This document shows positions 43,045 through 54,188 of a DNA stretch of 64,000 nucleotides, one piece after another. The stretch comes from Glebionis coronaria (taxonomy: Eukaryota > Streptophyta > Magnoliopsida > Asterales > Asteraceae): the NCBI GenBank assembly GCA_025667525.1, contig CM046882.1, positions 216,612,592 to 216,676,591 of the forward strand, written 5' to 3'. The position numbers were made by a program, and so were the translations under genes. The notes beneath the pieces were generated by a model, which had not been told where the DNA came from, made no database searches, and saw only the letters and a program-made list of their open reading frames with translations. Each line of letters opens with the position of its first letter. Position 1 is the stretch's first letter.

Positions 43045-44142
43045 ATTGTAGAAACTAGAAGGGGGGGTTGAATAGGTTCTCTTCGATTGGTGACCAAATT
43101 AAAATTACTTTCAATTTGGTTTGTATCAAAACTATATTTTACTTGATGCTAAGTTGCATAATGATTAGGTTCAATTGAAATAGACTAGCAAGGATAATAA
43201 GCAAGTATAATGATAATGAAAAAAGTAAAGAGCAAGGAAGGAGACAACCTAGTGGGAAGACACCAAGATTTATAGTGGTTCGACAACGAGGCTCTATCCT
43301 CGTTTCTACTCCACTCCTCGAGTACACCTACTCGAGATTTCCACTATTTCCACAAGCTCCCTTCTCGGCGGAGAAAACCTTACATCGTTGCTTACATTAT
43401 TTTCCGACACTAAGCTAAATGTCGAGACCTAATCTTTAGCTAGGACCAATCTACACGACGTTGCCTACTTCACAATTTAACGACACAAGGCTAGATGTCG
43501 AGTTCTAATCTTAAGGTAGAACCAATCTTCACGACGTTTCCTACTTCACCATTTTACGACACAAGGCTAGATGTCGAGTTCTAATCGAAAGCTAGAACCA
43601 ATCTTCACGACTCTTAACTTTGAAGCTAAGTGAGAACTTCACACAACACAACTACTAATCACTTTAAAGTTTAGTGAGAACTCACAAGACACAACCACAT
43701 CACTTTATAGTTTAGTGAGAACTCCTAATCAAATCTATTACAACTCAACTAGACTTATCCAAGTACACACATGTAGCTTGGATTTACACAACACAAATCC
43801 AAGCAAACACATATGCAATGGATGTACAAAACAAATCCAAGTATCAACAAATAACTTGGATGAACACAACTAGTCCAAGTATTCATAAATACATTGGATT
43901 GACCTAAAACAAAAAGGGGTATCATGATGAATATGACTAGCTCATAGATTCATCTTTATCACAACACTAGTGAGTGAGTGATCTTCTCATTGGACATGGT
44001 AAACGATGGGATCAAGAGGATAATCATATGTAAACATCCTTAACATATTAAGTGATCATTTACTAATGATTATGCTATAGAAAATAGAAAAAGGTCTGAG
44101 AAAAACGTCCAAGAGGCTTGCTGGAAAATGAGATTTGACCCA

Positions 44143-44152
44143 CTATTTAAAG
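44143..44152 (-). promoter_or_regulatory. Element F 5' LTR TATA-like box
   Basis: CTTTAAATAG on the minus strand. The palindrome cluster lies 37 bases upstream of it. Confidence 0.6.
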
Positions 44153-44188
44153 GAGACAAAGTTACAAAGGATCTATAACGGCTACTGT

Positions 44189-44257
44189 GCGCGGTACCTT
44201 ATCTCACCCCGCGGTACCATATCGCTATGGTACCGCGTAGGTACTTAAGTTACCGCC
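44189..44257. promoter_or_regulatory. F palindromic motif cluster, 5' LTR copy
   Basis: Same layout as 36401-36469 with two or three substitutions (ATCGCTATGG instead of ATCGTTAAGG; AGTTACC instead of AGGTACC). Confidence 0.8.
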
Positions 44258-44641
44258 ACTAGACTCCGCTCCGTTTTTTGTCTTTTAGTAGGGTGGGAAT
44301 ATCTGAGGTATTTGAACCCTTCAAAGGATATTCTAACAGCATTTGGAATATGCCATTTTCAAATTTTCATTTTCCATTTTAATAAAACATTTTCTAAGAA
44401 AGAAAGTTTATTAAAAAGTCTTTTGTCTTATTAGCAAAAGTGAGTTTTAAGGATAATCATTCTGATGATCACTAAGCATGATTAAGAAAGGTTAGTGATA
44501 TGATTATTACCTTGATGATAGTGTTAGTTAAATAATTCATTTTGTGTTTCTACACTAAATGTGTTGTATGGTTTGTTCTGATCAAAACTAAGAAAGATTA
44601 GTTAACACTAATAATGTTTTTAGGCATTACTTGCATTAACA

Positions 44642-45475
44642 ATGTTGATTCAAATCCGCCTCCAAAGAAAGAATCCTTTCATGGTACCTGTGCATGAGAT
44701 CAAGCAAAGAAGTCAGTGTAGTAGGCTCCTCCGCTTTCCCACCAAGAGGACTTGGGTCTGGGAAGGCTTCATTGGAACTAGAAGCAATAAAAGGGGTCAT
44801 CATTATGAGCACGAGAACCAGAGGGCTTATCAGAAGAGTGAGGGACAGGACTAGGAGGGGGAGTATCCACAAATGGAGACGAATGTGGCATCGAAGAGGG
44901 GGCAACCTTGGAAGTGGATGGCCTTTCAACCACCACTTCCTCAACTGGCTCTTCCACACCCACATTAGGTGTACCACCAGCAGGATGCTCCTCCTCCATA
45001 GGATCATCACCTAATGGAAGTTCCTCCTCGGCTTTGACAGCCGGAGGAACAACATCAGGAGGACCTTGGGCAAGGCCCAGCATTGCATCAATAAGGGGCC
45101 TCCAATCCCCTCTAAACCCACGAGCCATATTGTAGTAAACTTTAGTAGTAAGCTTGCGGGTCTCATACTCCTCCCTATTACGAGGTAAACACACAAGTAT
45201 CTGCTGCAAAAACCTAGGATACATTAAAAATTTCTTCCTAGATCCAGTACTAGTCAAGTTGCTAACCATCCCATCAAACAAATAGCGAGAAAAATTAAAC
45301 ACCTACCATGTGCTATGTAGATCAGACCAGTAGCCAAAGGACTGGGAAAAGCATCCCAACTCCTAGACTTGAGGCTTAAACAGTGAATCAACAAGTGCAC
45401 TAGAAGCTTCCACTGGGGGGAAAACCTATTCTTTTGGAAGTTAAACTTCCCCTCATGGTGATACCCAATAGCAGC
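44642..45475 (-). pseudogene. Element E third ORF, middle segment between F and G
   Basis: From the G junction it reads AAIGYHHEGKFNFQKNRFSP, then WDAFPSPLATGLIYIAHG. It then shifts frame to FNFSRYLFDGMVSNL and KKFLMYPRFLQQILVCLPRN, which matches the first residues of C at 17485. A second shift near 44790 leads to SNEAFPDPSPLGGKAEEP and a helical SLEADLNQH end at the F insertion. Same protein family as C; unknown function; at least two frameshifts in this piece. Confidence 0.78.
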
Positions 45476-46057
45476 TGTTGATGCAAAAGTTGGTTGATCC
45501 TTGCTAGACCCGAATTAGGCTTAATTCGGGTTGGCTGGGCTCCGGCTCCTGCACCAATTGAATCGTTTGGTTGGGATCCTGCACACTAAACAGCACGCGT
45601 TAGGCTTACCGTGGGAATGTCTCCCACGATTAGACTCCGGCGTGAGAGTAAGTAATCGGTTTAAGGTTTATGTGAGTTTAGAGTACAAGTCGTAATACCT
45701 TTGTGGAACCCTTGGGGGTTCCTTTTATAGGCAGTGAAACCCTAGTGGGCTTCCACTGATGCTTCGGCCCCAAGGAAGAGATAATCACCAGAATTAGAAT
45801 GATTGTTATCTTCTAATCTTGGTAGTGAATATCCTCTCTTATTGGGATAAAGATATTCCTAGACAGAATATTATTCTGTCTAACCCTATGTCGGCCATGT
45901 CGGTCGCACCGGGCCGTGGGCCGCACACGTGTGTGCGGTTACTGTTCATCCAAGCCCCTAAGCCTGAATGACATTATTCCACCCATCTGTGATGGGCCGG
46001 ATACGGGTAGTACCCATGGGCCGGGTCCATGACCCGGCTGGGGACTATACGTCATCA
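45476..46057 (-). repeat. Element G 3' LTR
   Basis: 582 bases, offset 10,504 from 55980-56561. Contains CCTATAAAAGG (minus) at 45721-45731. Confidence 0.95.
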
Positions 46058-46070
46058 TGTCCCCCCATTC
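46058..46070 (-). other. Element G polypurine tract
   Basis: Minus strand AGAATGGGGGGAC, directly inside the 3' LTR. Confidence 0.8.
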
Positions 46071-46450
46071 TAGTTGTTACAACCGTAGGTGGAACCTCTA
46101 GACTATAAAGATGCTCCCCGGACGTACCAAGGAAACCATAGTGAATGACAAATTGTCCAAGAATTTATATTGGCCGCACATGGCAACCTGGCTTAAGAAG
46201 TTATCTCATCAATATCCCAGCCACATATAGCAACCGAGACAAATTAAATATATCATTAAATGTCAAGTCTTACGTAAGAGCCGCATAACCCGACATTAAT
46301 AACTGTTCATCTGACTTGTTTGACTGACAAAAGTGCAAACCGTCAGAACCTCGAGCAGTGCAAACGTGTGAGTCAGAAGTGACCCGTGGGTCCCACCTGA
46401 CGTTTCACTTGCCACTTGCCCCCTAGCCACACGATTAAGATAGTGGCCAA

Positions 46451-46501
46451 CACGTGTCACACATCCAACAGGTCGTGACCCATGAGGCAACTCTATAAAT
46501 A
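46451..46501 (+). promoter_or_regulatory. Promoter of the G antisense gene
   Basis: A G-box CACGTG at 46451-46456 and a strong TATA box CTATAAATA at 46493-46501. Both are on the plus strand, about 145 bases before the ATG at 46645. They lie outside the LTR and face away from gag-pol transcription. Confidence 0.7.
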
Positions 46502-46644
46502 AGCCACCCCCACGGCTGTGTGAAACACACAGTTATAACCTCCATTTCTGCCATTAAAGCTTTCCTCTTAGCTTGAACCAAATACGCACGGATCCCTTCA
46601 CACGCAGGTTAGAACACCACGTCCTTACACTCTTTTTGTTAGTA

Positions 46645-49503
46645 ATGGCTCATAGAAACAGCCCTACCATTGGATCCGTGCTAAATGTCATGACCCAAGA
46701 CCAATTAAACCATTTTTGTACAAATTATTTCATCCCTACCAACCTACACTCCTCACTTCCTGGCGCCGGAGACCTCATAACTGAGGCTCCAGTAGGTAAG
46801 ATAGGCCTTTATACTCGCCTTTTTGATGCGGCTAATTACCGCATCCCTTTCACCCACTTTCTTGTAGATCTGCTAGGATATTATGATGTACACATTAGTC
46901 AGCTCCACTGCATAGGTGCCTGTAAGATTAGCCAATTCGAGATTCTTTGCCGTGCTAGGAGAATCCCCCCAACCGTAGAATTATTCCGGCTCTTTTATGT
47001 TCCCAACATAGTAAACGGTTGGGTATCGTTCAAGAAACGAGCCTCCAACAGTCCCCAATCGCACAACAAACCAATGGATTCATTGAAAAATTGGTATGAT
47101 CACTACTTTTTCATTGACGCAGCGGTATGGCCGGGCGATTACATCATTAGAACTAGGATTCCTCACGACCCCAAGCCGCACACAAGTACATACAACCCCC
47201 GTCACTCCCAAGAGTTAGATCTGAATAGGACTGGATTCCACAGAAACCTTCCCGAATCATTCCTATGCTTGCTAGGAATTAGCCGCAATTACTTTTGTCC
47301 ATCCAATAGGTATCCCGTTTTTTGGAGAAGGCAGGGCGAAGGTAGGCTAACATCCGTACGCCAAAAAAAATGTATACACTTATATGATAAATAACTAACA
47401 TTTGTTGTTTTGTGCTGGACAGAAATGAACTTCTTTGGACTTTTACGCCAGGGCGACCCAAAGCTTGTACCGTAGGGTCTTCGTCCCCTACGCGAGAATG
47501 AACAACCCCTTCTTGAGCATACCCGCCCCGTGACGGTTGCTCTTGAAGCCATGCCAGATCCTCATTCGGACGAGGAAGATCATGGAAATAATGTTGATGG
47601 TGATAACCAGGTGAATAAAGGAGGAGTCGGGCCCTCCTCACCACATAGAGAGCAGCAGGGGGATAATATTGAACTAACCACCTCCAGCATTCGTCGACTG
47701 ATGGGCGATGATGATGAAGAAGTACAGCAACAGGTCAACCTGGAAGAAGAAGAGGAGGATGAAGTCGAGGAGGAGATTGATGAAACAACAATGCAGCCCG
47801 TCGCCAGGCGTACACGAAAAAGAAGCAACCATGTGAGGAGAACTGCTTCAGTCGAGATTGGCGAACACAATGCTCCTGCCAAGAGACTCCGAGAAGACCA
47901 TCCCTTGTATCAATCCGTCGGGAGTGCTACCCAGGGTTCCGAGGCTAACCGGGCCGCTCATGTCGATCCCGTCACTCAGATTGCCCCAACCGCCTCCGAA
48001 TTAGCAAGAAACAACATGTAAGACCCCATCTTAATGTGTAAGAATGACAAGTTCCCTTATAAGCATTACTTAAAATATCTCCCAATACTTGTTGTACAGG
48101 GACAACCAGACTGGTGCCGCACCTCCTTCTGACACCCAAGTTGATAAGGGGAAAGGGAAAGAAGTGGAAAGAGAACCTACGGCCCCCACAAGGTCCGGCC
48201 CTGTATTTGAAGACGGTTCACCCATAGCCTCCCAAGACTTCCCTACGTCCGGCGCCCCTCAACCATTCAACCCAGTATGGAATATTACCACGGCGTTACG
48301 ATTGAGGAACGCTGATGAGTGCCGGGAGTACCTCAACAACTGCATACCACCAAGCTTGGTGCAAGAGGTAAACTCGCTCAGTCATGCAGACTTGGCGGAG
48401 GAGTACAATGGCACTCTGGTACACCAAATGGCGTTGGGAACCTCGATGAGGGTTAGGTTTGAAGCCGCGCTTGGGCATGTTGACTCTCTCAAGAGGAAAG
48501 TTGGATGGAGGGAGAAAACGATTGAAGATAATGAAGCTCAGATTGCTGACCTCCAATCCCAACTGGTCAATGCCGAGGCGACCATTAAAAAACAGTCAGC
48601 CTGCGCGAGTGAATACGACCAGCAAGTATCCAACCTTGAGTCACAACTAGATGCTGCAACCACCAAGGTACATATCCGTGCCGCACCACCCATATTACAA
48701 AAGGAATGTGCTAACACGTTTTTTCCTTATAGGTAGCCACGGCGGAAGCTTCTGCCCACTCGTACTCCAGCCAAGTAGACGTGCTTAACCAGAAACTAGA
48801 GGACGCGCACCTGGCCGTCCAAAACATGGAAAAAGTACAAAAGGACCTTGCTGATGAGAGGGCGGTCATCCAAGAACTGAAAGAGGCATTTGCCCAAAAA
48901 GAGTTGATGATTGATGCCCTCATTGCTGAGCGTGACAATGTGTTATGCCCCCAACTGCTAACAGCCATTGTCGGCCGTAGGTGGATGGTTGGGCATGGAG
49001 CACGCCTGGCCGTCATGAAGGTGCTAGAGGCCCCGGACTTTGTGCAACAATTCGCCAACCTTGTGTCTGATGGTATTGACCACAGACGGCACGAGGGAAT
49101 GGTTGAGGCCGCTGAGCTGATCACGAAAAGGAAGGACGTTACCAACCATGCCTTTTTTAAACCTGAAGCTGCTAGCAAAATGACTTCCTCCATGGTCGCG
49201 ATGCAAAACCTGCACTATCCATTTTTGGATGAGCTGGAGGCCACCAAAGATGCGCCAAATATTGAAATTATGGAAAAGCTCAGTCTTAGCGCGTCTTCCA
49301 GTGCTTCCTTTACTCCATCCCCCAGCCACCTGACACTCCCCATATACGAGGACGTAACCAGAATCGTGCTTGCCGAAGAACCCTTAAGTGTGGCGCTGGA
49401 GAGGACTGCGGCTCAAGCCCAGAAGCGGAAAGAAAGTGATGAATGGTTATCGTGTTTGGTTGAAGAGCATGTAGAAATGGGTAAGTTTTTCCCCGCTATG
49501 TAG
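46645..49503 (+). pseudogene. G antisense gene (putative gypsy-type transposon ORF), four exons, one stop codon
   Basis: The start is at the ATG 46645 (MAHRNSPTIGSVLNVM). Exons are 46645-47341, 47423-48017, 48100-48667 and 48733-49503. Each intron (81, 82 and 65 bases) begins GT and ends AG, and the joined frame is continuous to TAG at 49501. That gives 876 residues, except for an in-frame TAG at 47473-47475 in exon 2. Exon 1 has the block GKIGLYTRLFDAANYRIPFT, LHCIGACKISQFEILCRARR and NGWVSFKKRA, typical of the family called putative gypsy-type transposon domain. Exon 2 is acidic with a basic RRTRKRSNHVRR patch. Exons 3-4 are largely coiled coil. Antisense genes in this place are known from Tat elements such as Grande. 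The role is unknown. Confidence 0.82.
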
Positions 49504-50248
49504 GATGCTCCTACTTATGATCCCTTTCAGTCACTTTTGGTTTGTAACCCTTTGAATATTTATTGTTCTATTCGTCCGTGCATGTACACGGCTAACAACA
49601 TTTGTGTTTTGTATATAAGTTCGTGAGTGACCACGGCAATTTTGATATTTTGGAAACTTGTGTATTTTTACTTGTGTTTAAATATTGTAGCACAATACTG
49701 CATGATATATCACATCTTACACACAAAGAAAGAAAATACATACAAGTCTATAATTTACTAGACATGCGACGTGCGTCTTTGCTATGCGGAGCACCATGTG
49801 GCTACAGCATATGAAACTTACCCCAACGTCTTGTGAGTAAGGTGTCTAGTAAGGACACATGATCCATGCGGCTGGGGTTGCATCCCTCTTACGTGGCAAG
49901 TTGAATTAGTAGGTTCACTTAATCCTCTTACCCCGCCTGGAGGCGTATAGTACATGTACAGTAATTTTGGAAGAATGCATATGAATAAAACATAACATAT
50001 TATAATATAAGTAAAATTCATACAACTAACAAAAACTCTAAAAAATGATTTGCACGAAACAAGCCGTGGAGCTAGCTAGGCACCACGGCATTTTATTAGA
50101 ACGTTTACACTTTTGTTTGAACAATAATGACAAGTCCTAAAAACAAGAAAAGAATCTAAACAAACATAATAAAAACAAAACAGATAAAACCGCATGGTTC
50201 TTTATTAAGACCGCATATAGCGAAGTACCCATGCGGAAGTCGTAGCTT
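49504..50248. other. G spacer between the ends of the antisense gene and pol
   Basis: Convergent 3' ends. AT-rich with no ORF. A plus-strand 3' untranslated region and polyadenylation site for the antisense gene would lie here, but I cannot point to one. Confidence 0.6.
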
Positions 50249-51547
50249 TCAGAGATAGCACCTTTTGAGATTGGAAATATTCCATGTGCGCTCTAGGTCG
50301 CGTCCATCCATATCACGTAACCTGTACGCGCCTCGTCCTAAGGCCTCAGTGACTTCATACGGTCCTTCCCACTTAGGGCCCAGCTTTCCTGTGTTCTCCG
50401 CTCGAATTGCTTCGTTAGCACGGTAGACGTAGTCTCCCGGTCGAAAGGAAACACCCTTGACCTTGGCGTCATAATAAGCCTTCATCTTAGCCTTGGACTT
50501 AGCCTCATTGATGGCTGCTATTTCCCTTTTTTCTTCCAACAGATCCAGGTTGATTCGCAGTTGTTCATCGTTCGTGACGACATTAACCTCCGCCGTGCGG
50601 ATGGTAGGCATTCCTATTTCTGCCAGTATAACAGCTTCAGTGCCGTAAGCCAATGCAAATGGAGTATCTCCGTTGGCTGTTTTGATCATAGTTCTATGCG
50701 CCCATAGCACATGTGATAACTCATCGACCCATTTACCACTTCGTTCATCCAGACGCGCCTTGATGCCATTCCCCAAGCTTCTATTAGCTCGTTCGACAAG
50801 GCCGTTTTTCTGCGGATGCTTAACAGATGCGAAGCGACGCTTGATGTTCAATGATGCACACCAATCTTTGAACGGGTTGTCCGTGAACTGCTTGCCGTTA
50901 TCCGAGATGATTTCTCCTGGTAAACCAAAACGGCACACAATATGTTCCCAAACAAACTTTTTAACTTGTTTGCCTGTGATTGACTTGACTGCCTTGGCCT
51001 CTATCCATCGTGTGAAGTAGTCCATTGCAACAATCAATAATTTAACTCCCCCCGCAGCTACAGGAAATGGTCCTGCAATGTCAATTCCCCACTTATAGAA
51101 TGGCCATGGGGACGTGATAGGTGTAAGCTCCTGCTGCGGGTGTCGCGGTACTGGCCTATGAACTTGGCAATCACTACACTTGCGAATCATGTCACGCGCG
51201 TCTCTGTGCATGGTGGGCCAATAATATCCTGTTCGTAAGGCTCTGGCTACCACGGATCGTGGACCTGCATGCATGCCGCACAACCCTTCGTGTATGTCAC
51301 TGATTACATAAGCAGCCTGACTTGGTCCAACACACCGCAACCACGGTTGCAAGAAAGAGCGTTTGTAAAGGATGCCCTCTCGAAGTTCGAAATGCTGCGC
51401 CTTCCTTCTTATGCGCCGTGCTGCTTTTTCCTCGTCTGGAAGGGTCTCACTAGTCAAATAGTTGATAATTGGGGTCATCCATGTAGGTCCATCCTCTTCA
51501 ACTATAGCAGCAACCTCCCCTTCCGTTATAGATTTCTCCTTGAGTAT
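50249..51547 (-). pseudogene. Element G integrase
   Basis: The ORF from 51478 includes the zinc-binding part (HEGLCGMHAGPRS...CSDCQVH). The core has WGIDIAGPFP (Asp), IISDNGKQFTD (Asp) and PQKNGLVERANRSL (Glu). The C-terminal GPKWEGPYEVTEALGRGAYRL region follows, ending in NLKRCYL. The catalytic triad is intact. It is in the same frame as the RT piece but is cut off from it by a TAA at 51548-51550, so it cannot be produced as part of one polyprotein without readthrough. Confidence 0.9.
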
Positions 51548-53374
51548 TTACACCAAGACTTGTTTAGATAAGTGAGCGAAGCTTGTGGATGCGATCTTGC
51601 AAAGAGCGTCCGCCTTCTTATTCTCGCCCCTTGGTACCTGCTTGATGGAAAACTTACTGAAAGTCGCGATTAGCGACTTGACTTTTTCCAAGTACCTGAC
51701 CATGTTGTCCTCCTTAGCCACATACCCACCTAGAATATGGTTCTCTACAAGCCGTGAGTCCACGTAGGCCTCAAGGTTGCGGACTCCCATTCTAGCGGCG
51801 ATTTTTAAACCCGTAATTAATGCTTCATATTCCGCTTCGTTGTTGGTGGCCGTGAACTCAAAACGGAGGGCATACGTGAATTCCATTCCTTCTGGATTTA
51901 TGAGGATGATACCCGCTCCGGACCCGTCCGTACACGAAGATCCATCCGTGAATAACACCCATGGTTCTTTTGGGATCTCGTCTTGCTTGATGATTGGCCC
52001 TTCCTCATCCGGCTTCTCGATCAGGAAATCTGCCAAGATCTGGCCTTTAACCGCCCTCCTTGGTCTGTAAGATATATTGTGCTCCCCCAATAGGATGCTC
52101 CATTTCTGTAGCCTCCCTGCCACGTCCGGTCTAGAAATAACCTGCTTGATTGGCTGATCCGTAATGACCACAATTGGGTGCGCCTGAAAGTACCGGCGCA
52201 ACCGCTTTGTAGCAAATACTAGTGCTAACACCAATTTTTCCATGGAGGAATAATTCAACTCTGGCCCTTGTAGTGTTCTACTTATAAAGTAGACCGGAGT
52301 TTGTACTGTATCTCTATCCGTCATAAGTATCGCGCTTATTGCGCCATGAGTAGCTGAGAGATACATAATGAGTTCCTCCTTTGGCCGGAGAGCTACTAGC
52401 GTAGGGAGAGATGCAAGATGCTGCTTTAGTTGGCCGAAAGATTCCTCGGCTTCCTTCGTCCAGCGGAAGTCTCCCTTTCTAATACACTTCTTGAGTGTCT
52501 TAAATAGGGGTAATGACTTTTCTGCGGATTTAGATAGGAATCTATTCAGCCCGGCTAACTTCCCATTCAGGGACTGCACCTCCTTCCGTGTCTGAGGGGA
52601 CGGCAGTTGTATCACTGCGTCCGTCTTCTCTGGGCAAGGTTTGATGCCATTTGGATCAATCAAATATCCAAGTAACATTCCCTCAGTTGCTCCAAACGTA
52701 CATTTCTTTGGATTTAACTTCATGTTAATCCTTCTCAGCGTGTCGAATGTCTCTTGGACATCCCGGAGAAGTGCCTCCTCCGTGTGACTTTTTATCACCA
52801 AGTCATCAACATAGACTTCCAGGTTGCGTCCTATTTGTGATTCAAAAGCTCTTTCCACCAACCGCTGATATGTAGCGCCGGCGTTCTTCAGTCCAAACGG
52901 CATTTTCGTATAGCAATATACGCCCTGGCTCGTATGGAACGCCGTTTTTTCTGCATCCTCCTCCGCCATCTGGATTTGGTGATACCCTTTATATGCATCC
53001 AAGAAGCATTTGAAAGGATATCCACACAAGGACTCCACCTTCCAGTCGATTTCTGGTAACGGGTAACAGTCCTGTGGGCAGGCCTTGTTTAGATCCGTGA
53101 AATCCACACACATGCGCCAACTTCCGTCATGTTTCTTGACCATGACCGGATTAGATAACCACTCGTGGTAGTATACCTCGCGCATGATGCCTGCATCCAC
53201 TAGTTTCCGCACTTCCTCCAGTATCACTTGGCTGCGCTCGGGCGCCTGGCCGTGCTTCTTTTGCTTAACGGGTTGGTACCCTTGGCGTATCTGGAGCTTA
53301 TGCTCTGCTATCGCACGTGGCACGCCTGTCATATGCTTTGGCTCCCATGCGAATATATCTAGGTTTGCACTCAA
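51548..53374 (-). pseudogene. Element G reverse transcriptase, RNase H and second RNase H
   Basis: This starts near ANLDIFAWEPKHMTGVPRA. The reverse transcriptase has VKKHDGSWRMCVDFTDLNKA, LDAYKGYHQI, MPFGLKNAGATYQRL and YVDDLVIKS at about residue 186. The Gypsy RNase H/connection region follows (LVALRPKEELIMYLSATHG). Then comes the additional archaeal-type RNase H with LFTDGSSCTDGSGAG and NNEAEYEALITGL, the Tat-lineage hallmark. All active-site residues look present. The frame differs from the protease piece upstream, so a frameshift lies near 53380, and a TAA ends it at 51548. Confidence 0.92.
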
Positions 53375-54188
53375 GAGAGAGCACTATGGCCCTTTTGCTG
53401 CTATCCGAGAGCGCCCCTCCTATGGATACCTCCTGTTCCGGATAGTCGGGGTGAATTGCTACCTTCCAGTTGGGAGGTGGTGATCCATCCTTGGGTGGGA
53501 CAGGTGGAGCCGGTGTTGTCACGGTATGACACTCGGATGTTGGTATGACTGTGTTGTAAATAGTAACGATTCCCCCCTCAACGGGGAATTTGATCATTCC
53601 GTGTGCCGTAGAGGGTACTGCCCGGATAGCCAAAATGCCTGGTCTGCCTATGATCCCATTATACGGAGATTGTGACCGTATCACCATGAAGTTCATCCAC
53701 GTCGTAGTGGAATGTTCCTCATTCCCAATGGTGACAAGAAAACGCAATTGCCCTATCGGCCAGATAGTGTCTCCACTAAAGCCAGTAAGCGGCGACGTGG
53801 CCGGTACTAATTGGCTTCTTATTTCTAGGCATAACTACACAAAACAGTGTTCATACAGTACCTCTGCTGACGATCCTCCATCCACATACATGCGACGAAC
53901 GTTGTGTGTTCCAATGCTTATCTCAATAGTGAGAGGCGCATCAATCACATCGCTTGCTGTGATGGGAGGGAATGAGATTTCCCTGCCGCGTGAAAATTTT
54001 TGGCCAATTTTCTGCCTCGTGCGGCGCTGTCTGGATTGGATCATGTATATGGTCGAAGGCTTGTCCTTTTGGGGATCCTTCTTATCATACTTCTTGTTGT
54101 TATCTTTTCCATCCTTCCAATCCTTAACTAGGTGCTTGAGTTTGCCTGATTTGATCAGCGACTCAATATGCTTCTTGAGCTGGATACA
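53375..54188 (-). pseudogene. Element G protease segment
   Basis: The protease active-site region reads VRRMYVDGGSSAEVLYEHCF, with the DGGSSA form usual in Tat elements. An in-frame TAG at 53835-53837 follows within a FV-x-LC context where a lysine codon is expected. Downstream SPYNGIIGRPGILAIRAVPS marks the end of the protease fold. The segment is in frame with gag but separated from it by the TAG at 54189. Confidence 0.82.

Larger units (their letters stand above)
35247..44641 (-). mobile_element. Element F: complete LTR element with three non-enzymatic ORFs (non-autonomous, LARD-like)
   Basis: The LTRs are 35247-36853 (1,607 bases) and 43047-44641 (1,595 bases). They start TGTAGAAACT, end GCATTAACA, and are flanked by the TSD ATGTT (35242-35246 and 44642-44646). 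The 12-base length difference equals a G-run of 19 versus 7. A perfect initiator-Met primer site and a polypurine tract set minus orientation. The 6.2-kb interior has three ORFs, none with protease, reverse transcriptase, RNase H, integrase or a recognisable zinc-knuckle gag. I counted roughly 30 substitutions between LTRs, so it is older than B and G. It must borrow enzymes, most likely from a Copia element, given the primer site and CTCCCCCTTTTT-type tract. Confidence 0.92.
43047..44641 (-). repeat. Element F 5' LTR
   Basis: 1,595 bases, with a 7-base G run instead of 19. Carries the promoter-side palindrome cluster and TATA-like box. Confidence 0.93.
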
